A stretch of DNA of 64,000 nt, taken from positions 2,790,001 to 2,854,000 of the forward strand of contig NZ_CP060040.1 of assembly GCF_014211915.1 (NCBI RefSeq), given 5' to 3'. The notes beneath the pieces were generated by a model, which was not told the origin of the DNA, searched no databases, and saw nothing but the letters and a program-made list of their open reading frames with translations. Source of the stretch: Burkholderia cenocepacia (GTDB taxonomy: Bacteria; Pseudomonadota; Gammaproteobacteria; Burkholderiales; Burkholderiaceae). Numbering within the stretch: the stretch's first letter is position 1; each line of letters starts with the position of its first letter. The position numbers were made by a program, and so were the translations under genes. Positions 59,602 to 64,000 of this stretch are shown here, one piece after another.

Positions 59602-61923
59602 TTACTTCTTGGTGCCGGCGCCCAGCAGACCGCCGAGCAGGTTGGTCACCGGCGACAGCAGGTTGCCGGTGCCGCCCGCGGCGCCGCCGCCCGTGCTGCC
59701 GGTCAGGCCGGTCACCACGGAGCCGCTGCCGCCCGGCGTCGTCACGGTGCCTGCTGCGCCGCCGGGGCTGACCGTGCCGGTGGCGCCGGCCGAGCCGGCC
59801 GGCGTGCCCAGCGCACCCGTGAGCGTGCCGACCGGGCCGCTGGTCAGCACCCCGCCGAGCGTGCCGGACAGGTTGCCGCCCGGCGTCGTGACGGTGCCGG
59901 TGAGGCTCGCGCCGAGCGGCGTCAGCGCGTTGACGAGATTGGTGACCGGCGCCAGCAGGCCGCCGAGGCCTGCGCCACCCGTACCGCTGGTGCCGCCGGT
60001 CCCGCTCGTTCCGCCCGTGCCGCTGGTGCCGCTCGAACCGATGCCGCCGAGTGCGCCCGTCACCGTCCCGAGCAGGCCGGTGATCGGTGCGAGCGGGCCG
60101 CCGCTGCTGGTGCCGCTGGTGCCGCCCGAACCGCTCGAGCTGCCGCCGCCGAGGCCGCCCGTCAACGTGCCGAGCAGGCCCGTGATCGGCGCGAGCGGAT
60201 TGCTGCCGCCCGTACCGCTGCTGGAGCTGCCCGCGTTGTTGTCGTGGACGAGGCCGCCCGTCGACGTCACCGTGTTGCCGAGCTGCGTCACGACGCCGCC
60301 GAGGCCCGCGCCGACCGGGTTGTCGGTCGCGCCGCCGACCTTCGTGCCCGCGAGCCCGAGGCCATTGCCGAGCGTGCTCAGCAGGCCGTTGAGCGGGGTG
60401 CCGAGCAGCGTCACGCCGCCGAGCGTCTGCGTGGCGCCCGGCGTCGTGACGCCGCCGGTCAGCGTGTTCGTGATCGGGTTGATCACCTTGCCGAGCTGCG
60501 TTTCGAGCTGCTGGACCGGCGAGCTGTTCAGTGCTGTGTTCAGCGCCGATGCGGTCGAGTTGACCGCGGTGCCGACCGTGTTGACGAGGCTGCCGACCAG
60601 GGTCGTCGCGGGCGCGAGCGGCGACAGCGGACCGGTGCCGAGGCTCGTCACCGCATTGCCGAGGTTGTTGACCGCGCCGCCGGCGCCGGTCAGCAGGCCG
60701 GTGGTCGACGTGATCGTCGGCCCGAGCGGATTCGCCGACACGCCGATCGAACCCAGGCCGGCCGCGATGCCGTTGCCGAGCGATTGCACGCCGTTGCCGA
60801 GGCTGCCGACCGCGTTGCCGATGCTGGTGGCCGTCGTCGGGTTCGTGCCGGGAATCTGCACGCCGCCGATCTGACCGCCGCCGTTTACGACCGTCGTGCC
60901 GAGCGCCGTCACGAGGTTGCCGGACTTCTGGAGGACATTGCCGAGCGGGGTAACGCCGGTGCCGGAGGTGCCGGAAGTGCCGGAGGTGCCCGAGGTACCG
61001 GAAGTGCCCGAGGTGCCCGAGGTGCCCGAGGTGCCCGAAGTGCCCGAAGTGCCCGAGGTACCGGAGGTGCCCGAGGTGCCGGAAGTGCCCGAGGTGCCGG
61101 AAGTGCCCGAGGTACCGGAGGTGCCCGAGGTGCCGGAAGTGCCGGAAGTGCCCGAGGTGCCCGAGGTGCCGGAAGTGCCCGAGGTACCGGAAGTGCCCGA
61201 GGTACCGGAAGTGCCCGACGTGCCGGAAGTGCCCGAAGTACCGGAAGTACCCGAGGTGCCGGAAGTGCCCGAAGTACCGGAAGTGCCCGAGGTGCCGGAA
61301 GTGCCCGAGGTGCCGGAAGTGCCCGAGGTGCCGGAAGTGCCCGAGGTGCCGGAAGTGCCCGAAGTACCGGAGGTGCCCGAGGTACCGGAAGTGCCCGAGG
61401 TGCCGGAAGTGCCCGAAGTACCGGAAGTACCCGAGGTGCCGGAAGTGCCCGAAGTACCGGAAGTGCCCGACGTGCCGGAAGTGCCCGAAGTACCCGACGT
61501 GCCGGAAGTGCCCGAAGTACCGGAGGTGCCCGAGGTGCCGGAAGTGCCCGAAGTACCGGAAGTGCCCGAAGTACCGGAAGTGCCCGAGGTGCCGGAAGTG
61601 CCCGAAGTACCGGAAGTGCCCGAAGTACCGGAGGTGCCCGAAGTACCGGAGGTGCCCGAAGTACCGGAGGTGCCCGACGTGCCGGAAGTACCCGACGTAC
61701 CGGAAGTCCCCGACGACCCCGAAGTCCCCGAACTACCGCCGCCCGACGTCCCCGACGAACCGCCGCCCGACGTACCCGACGTCCCCGAAGTGCCGCTCGT
61801 CCCGGACGTGCTCGGCTTGATCGTCGGCGGGGTCGTCGGTCCATCGACCGAGCCGCAGCCGTACAGCGCGAGCAGTGACGAGACGGCCATCGTTACCGTC
61901 GTCTTCTTGAAGAGATTCTGCAT
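59602..61923 (-). CDS. Collagen-like (Gly-Thr-Ser)n surface lipoprotein
   Basis: A 773-residue protein. The N-terminal lipoprotein-type signal is [20 protein letters not shown] then YGCGSVDG, with Cys as the probable lipidated residue. Residues of about 55-325 are Gly-Thr-Ser triplets with near-perfect regularity (roughly 80 copies), a Gly-X-Y collagen-like pattern without Pro. The rest (about 450 residues) is rich in Gly, Leu, Thr and Asn with recurring [23 protein letters not shown] blocks. Proteins of this kind occur in Burkholderia and are proposed to be trimeric adhesins. GAGG precedes the start. Confidence 0.82.
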   Translation of the reverse strand: MQNLFKKTTVTMAVSSLLALYGCGSVDGPTTPPTIKPSTSGTSGTSGTSGTSGGGSSGTSGGGSSGTSGSSGTSGTSGTSGTSGTSGTSGTSGTSGTSGTSGTSGTSGTSGTSGTSGTSGTSGTSGTSGTSGTSGTSGTSGTSGTSGTSGTSGTSGTSGTSGTSGTSGTSGTSGTSGTSGTSGTSGTSGTSGTSGTSGTSGTSGTSGTSGTSGTSGTSGTSGTSGTSGTSGTSGTSGTSGTSGTSGTSGTSGTSGTSGTSGTSGTSGTSGTSGTSGTSGTSGTSGTSGTSGTSGTSGTSGTSGTSGTSGTSGTSGTSGTSGTGVTPLGNVLQKSGNLVTALGTTVVNGGGQIGGVQIPGTNPTTATSIGNAVGSLGNGVQSLGNGIAAGLGSIGVSANPLGPTITSTTGLLTGAGGAVNNLGNAVTSLGTGPLSPLAPATTLVGSLVNTVGTAVNSTASALNTALNSSPVQQLETQLGKVINPITNTLTGGVTTPGATQTLGGVTLLGTPLNGLLSTLGNGLGLAGTKVGGATDNPVGAGLGGVVTQLGNTVTSTGGLVHDNNAGSSSSGTGGSNPLAPITGLLGTLTGGLGGGSSSGSGGTSGTSSGGPLAPITGLLGTVTGALGGIGSSGTSGTGGTSGTGGTSGTGGAGLGGLLAPVTNLVNALTPLGASLTGTVTTPGGNLSGTLGGVLTSGPVGTLTGALGTPAGSAGATGTVSPGGAAGTVTTPGGSGSVVTGLTGSTGGGAAGGTGNLLSPVTNLLGGLLGAGTKK
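60955..61740 (-). repeat. 9-bp (Gly-Thr-Ser) coding tandem repeat array
   Basis: More than 80 near-identical 9-bp units with a visible 18-bp higher-order pattern, since TCC and TCG serine codons alternate in much of the array. Sequence variation is confined to synonymous third positions. Such an array is prone to slippage and copy-number change, always in frame. Confidence 0.9.
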
Positions 61924-62287
61924 GTTGGCCTCGACATTGGAAGTGTGTCCAGGCCTTCTCTGCAAATTCCGCGCCATGACAGGTTTCGCGAAACGGTGTC
62001 GCGATTTGTTGCGGAAATCGGGAATATCGATGCGATTTAAACGGAGGAATGGCGGTTTCGCGCGACAGGCGCGCGCGGTGCGCGAGCGTCGCGGCTGCGA
62101 TGTTCCCGTAAGGCGCCGTAACGCGCGACGGGATGTTACGTAGCGTTCGACCGCCCGTTACGCGACCGGCCGTGAACCGAGGCCCGCATCTTTGACGAAA
62201 CGCGCCGTCCCGCAGAACATGGCGCGACATCCCCCGGCCGCCGGCGGCGCGGCAGCGGCCACGACTTCCAACTACCAGGACACCGAC
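61924..62287. promoter_or_regulatory. Divergent region, collagen-like gene / CMD gene
   Basis: About 364 bp with no gene supported. It contains GGTTTCGCGAAACC-like symmetry near 61980-61995 and repeated GTTACG/CGTAAC blocks between 62108 and 62165, of unknown meaning. It must hold both promoters. Confidence 0.35.
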
Positions 62288-62686
62288 ATGAGCGAACAGG
62301 ACAGGGAATACGGCAAGGCGCGGCGGATCGACGTGATGGGCGAGGCGTTCGTCGAGCGCGCGATGCGCGATCTCGACGGCTTTTCGCGTCCGCTGCAGAA
62401 CTGGCTGAACGAACATGCGTGGGGCAGCACGTGGCAGCGGGGCGGGATCGACCTGAAGACGCGCAGCCTGTGCACGTGCGCGATGCTGGCGGCGCTCGGC
62501 CGCGGCACGGAACTGAAGGGGCATGTTCGCGGCGCGCTCAACAACGGCGCGAGCCTCGTCGAGATTCGCGAGGTATTGCTGCACAGCGCGCTGTACGCCG
62601 GGGCGCCGGCCGCGGTCGAGGCGTTTCGCAGCGCGCGCGAAGTGCTCTCGGATCTCGGGCTGTCGATACCCGACGACGAAGCCTGA
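62288..62686 (+). CDS. Carboxymuconolactone-decarboxylase-family protein (PcaC-like)
   Basis: A 132-residue CMD protein with TRSLCTCAMLAALGRGTELK and the family core GHVRGALNNGASLVEIREVL, then LHSALYAGAPAAVEAF. It resembles PcaC (gamma-carboxymuconolactone decarboxylase) in length and in the His and Asn-Asn-Gly motif. No other protocatechuate-branch genes are nearby. The start at 62288 has AGGA before it; a longer upstream frame is less likely. Confidence 0.8.
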   Translation: MSEQDREYGKARRIDVMGEAFVERAMRDLDGFSRPLQNWLNEHAWGSTWQRGGIDLKTRSLCTCAMLAALGRGTELKGHVRGALNNGASLVEIREVLLHSALYAGAPAAVEAFRSAREVLSDLGLSIPDDEA

Positions 62687-62743
62687 TTCCGTCGCGGCGC
62701 CGGCTGCACGCCACGGAATCAGGCCCCGCTGCGTTGCCGCGAC

Positions 62744-63727
62744 CTACGCGATGCGCACTGGCTGCGCGGCGACGTCGGCCGGCGCGGCGGCGACTTCGAG
62801 CAGCCAGTCGGCCGTCGCTTCGGGAATCGTGACCGGCAGCATGTGGCCGCCCTCGACGACCTTCAGCCGCACGCGCGCCGATTTTTTCGCGAGCGCGTCG
62901 CCGTGCGCGCGCCAGTTCAGGATCGGATCGGCACGGCCGTACAGCACGTCGACCGGCAGCGCGAGTTCCGCATAGCGACGCTCCATCGCGGGCAGGTCGA
63001 CGGGCGCCGACAGCAAGTCCGTCGCCGTTGCGTAGAACACGTGCGGGCGCATCCCGAGCAGGCCGCCGCCCTTGACCGGGAAGTCGCGCGGCACCGCCTC
63101 CGGCGCGAACACCTGGCGCACGGCCTTGCGGCCGGTCAGGATCGTCAGCGGGATCGCGAGGGTCCACGACACGAAACGGCGCACGAGCGGCGACGGCAGC
63201 ATCAGCGGCTTGAACGGCGCGGGCGGCTCGGCCTGCTCGTGCGACAGCGGCGCGATCAGCGCGAGCCGGCTCACGTGGTCCGCATGGTTGAGGCCGACCG
63301 CGAGCGCGATCGCGCCGCCGAGCGAGTGGCCGACCAGCACGGGTTTGTCGAGCTGCAACGCGTCGATGAACGCGGCGACCGTGCGGGCCTGCGCGAACAC
63401 GTTCGCCTGCGAGGCCGCGCCGCGCAGCGAGCGGCCGGCGCCCGGGCGGTCGAGCAGGATCACGCGATGCCGCTGCGCGAGCCGCGTGAGCGGCAGGTAC
63501 GCGAAATTGCGCCATTGCCCCGCGAGCCCGTGGACGAACACGATCGGCGGGCCGTTGCCGTATTCGACGTAGTGGATACGATCGCCGTCGATGTCGACGA
63601 AGCGGCCTTCGGGCGGAAACGCCCGCGTCACGCGACGGGCCACGTAAGCGGAGAACAGCGCGAGCGCGGCGAGCACCGCGACGACGCCGAGCAGTACGTT
63701 CTGGATCAGATGGAGCGTAGGAGTCAT
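62744..63727 (-). CDS. Membrane-anchored alpha/beta hydrolase
   Basis: A 327-residue hydrolase with an N-terminal membrane helix (LIQNVLLGVVAVLAALALFS), oxyanion region VFVHGLAGQWRNF, nucleophile Ser in VGHSLGGAIALA, Asp in YGRADPILN and His in GGHMLPV. It is probably an esterase or epoxide-hydrolase-like enzyme anchored at the inner membrane. It begins 7 nt after the stop of the flavin monooxygenase gene, forming an operon with it. Confidence 0.85.
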   Translation of the reverse strand: MTPTLHLIQNVLLGVVAVLAALALFSAYVARRVTRAFPPEGRFVDIDGDRIHYVEYGNGPPIVFVHGLAGQWRNFAYLPLTRLAQRHRVILLDRPGAGRSLRGAASQANVFAQARTVAAFIDALQLDKPVLVGHSLGGAIALAVGLNHADHVSRLALIAPLSHEQAEPPAPFKPLMLPSPLVRRFVSWTLAIPLTILTGRKAVRQVFAPEAVPRDFPVKGGGLLGMRPHVFYATATDLLSAPVDLPAMERRYAELALPVDVLYGRADPILNWRAHGDALAKKSARVRLKVVEGGHMLPVTIPEATADWLLEVAAAPADVAAQPVRIA

Positions 63728-63734
63728 GTCGGCC

Positions 63735-64000
63735 TCAGCGGGTTTCGAGTGCGGGTTCGGCAGCCGGCGCGGTGGCGGCCGGGCCGGTTTGGGCGCGGCG
63801 TTCGAAGTGCATCGCGGAATCGGCGAGCGCGCTGAACTTCAGCGACGCGAGATCGAGCACGTAGTTCTGGTGGAATTTCCACGGCTTGCGGTGCCCCTGC
63901 TTCGGCAGGATGCCGGCCGCGCGCTGGATGTAGCCCGAGCTCAGGTTGACGGCCGGCACGTCGCCGAGATCGCCCGCGCCGAGCCGCGGCACGCACGTGT
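63735..64000 (-). CDS. C-terminus of a flavin-containing monooxygenase (cut by window edge)
   Basis: The last 88 residues only. The stretch NLSSGYIQRAAGILPKQGHR, then PWKFHQNYVLDLASLKF, is typical of the C-terminal end of bacterial flavin monooxygenases of the Baeyer-Villiger group. The N-terminus and cofactor motifs lie outside the window. The reading frame continues open to the edge. It is co-transcribed with the anchored hydrolase. Confidence 0.75.
   Translation of the reverse strand, partial: TCVPRLGAGDLGDVPAVNLSSGYIQRAAGILPKQGHRKPWKFHQNYVLDLASLKFSALADSAMHFERRAQTGPAATAPAAEPALETR

Noticed and set aside
60896..62143. Plus-strand frame of repeated Pro-Glu-Val triplets
   Set aside because: It is the complement of the (Gly-Thr-Ser)n array. 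The minus-strand frame has a lipoprotein signal, a ribosome site and non-repeat domains, while this one has none.

Overview
The window is high-GC DNA with strong GC3 bias, short intergenic gaps and many catabolic operons, each paired with its own LysR, AraC, IclR or two-component regulator. This gene content is typical of a secondary replicon of Burkholderia (cepacia complex or a close relative). I cannot name the species. No rRNA, tRNA, CRISPR array, phage or complete insertion sequence was seen. Coordinates of starts were reset from ribosome binding sites and stop/start overlaps where possible.

Left part (1-11 kb): a GMC oxidoreductase and a Baeyer-Villiger-type monooxygenase fused to an HSL-type esterase form an operon opposite an AraC regulator, recalling the mycobacterial virS/mymA/lipR locus. 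Next come a GNAT enzyme and a 40-codon peptide gene followed by a perfect 24-bp palindrome and an M29-peptidase-like gene (a candidate small-peptide system). An Lrp regulator, an RBBP9-type hydrolase and a YbfB-type MFS carrier follow.

10.4-24.4 kb: a nearly complete indole-3-acetic acid (auxin) catabolism cluster. It has iacG; a FixJ-type response regulator; iacE-H-I-B-A; a cytoplasmic PAS histidine kinase; a fused tautomerase; iacD-C; a LysR regulator; iacF; and an MFS transporter. Two operons of the cluster carry a shared 26-bp element exactly 85 bp before their start codons. A 286-bp nested inverted-repeat element sits in front of iacA. A frameshifted porin follows.

26-39.8 kb: AraC/LysR regulators, an octopine-dehydrogenase-like gene with a 3-hydroxyacyl-CoA-dehydrogenase-like gene, an MHS transporter, and a tightly overlapped seven-gene operon. 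That operon encodes a spermidine/putrescine-type ABC importer together with a three-subunit flavoprotein oxidase of the HcnABC/opine-oxidase type, opposite an IclR regulator.

40-50.7 kb: mixed accessory genes, including SDRs, a Tat-exported DJ-1/PfpI protein, a GlxA-type regulator, GNATs, an XRE regulator with a perfect dyad, a truncated LysR, a mercuric-reductase-like flavoprotein and a LysE exporter.

51.1-56.3 kb: a four-gene operon DUF3348 / MotA-ExbB-like protein with a long repeat tail (DUF802) / MotB-ZorB-like OmpA protein with the channel aspartate / DUF2894. This looks like an uncharacterised ion-driven motor complex and is the best candidate for an undescribed system.

56.3-64 kb: an FMN reductase, a frameshifted acetyltransferase-like gene, a 28-codon membrane peptide, an isoprenylcysteine-methyltransferase-like membrane protein, a collagen-like (Gly-Thr-Ser)n lipoprotein, a carboxymuconolactone-decarboxylase-like protein, a membrane-anchored hydrolase and the C-terminus of a second flavin monooxygenase.
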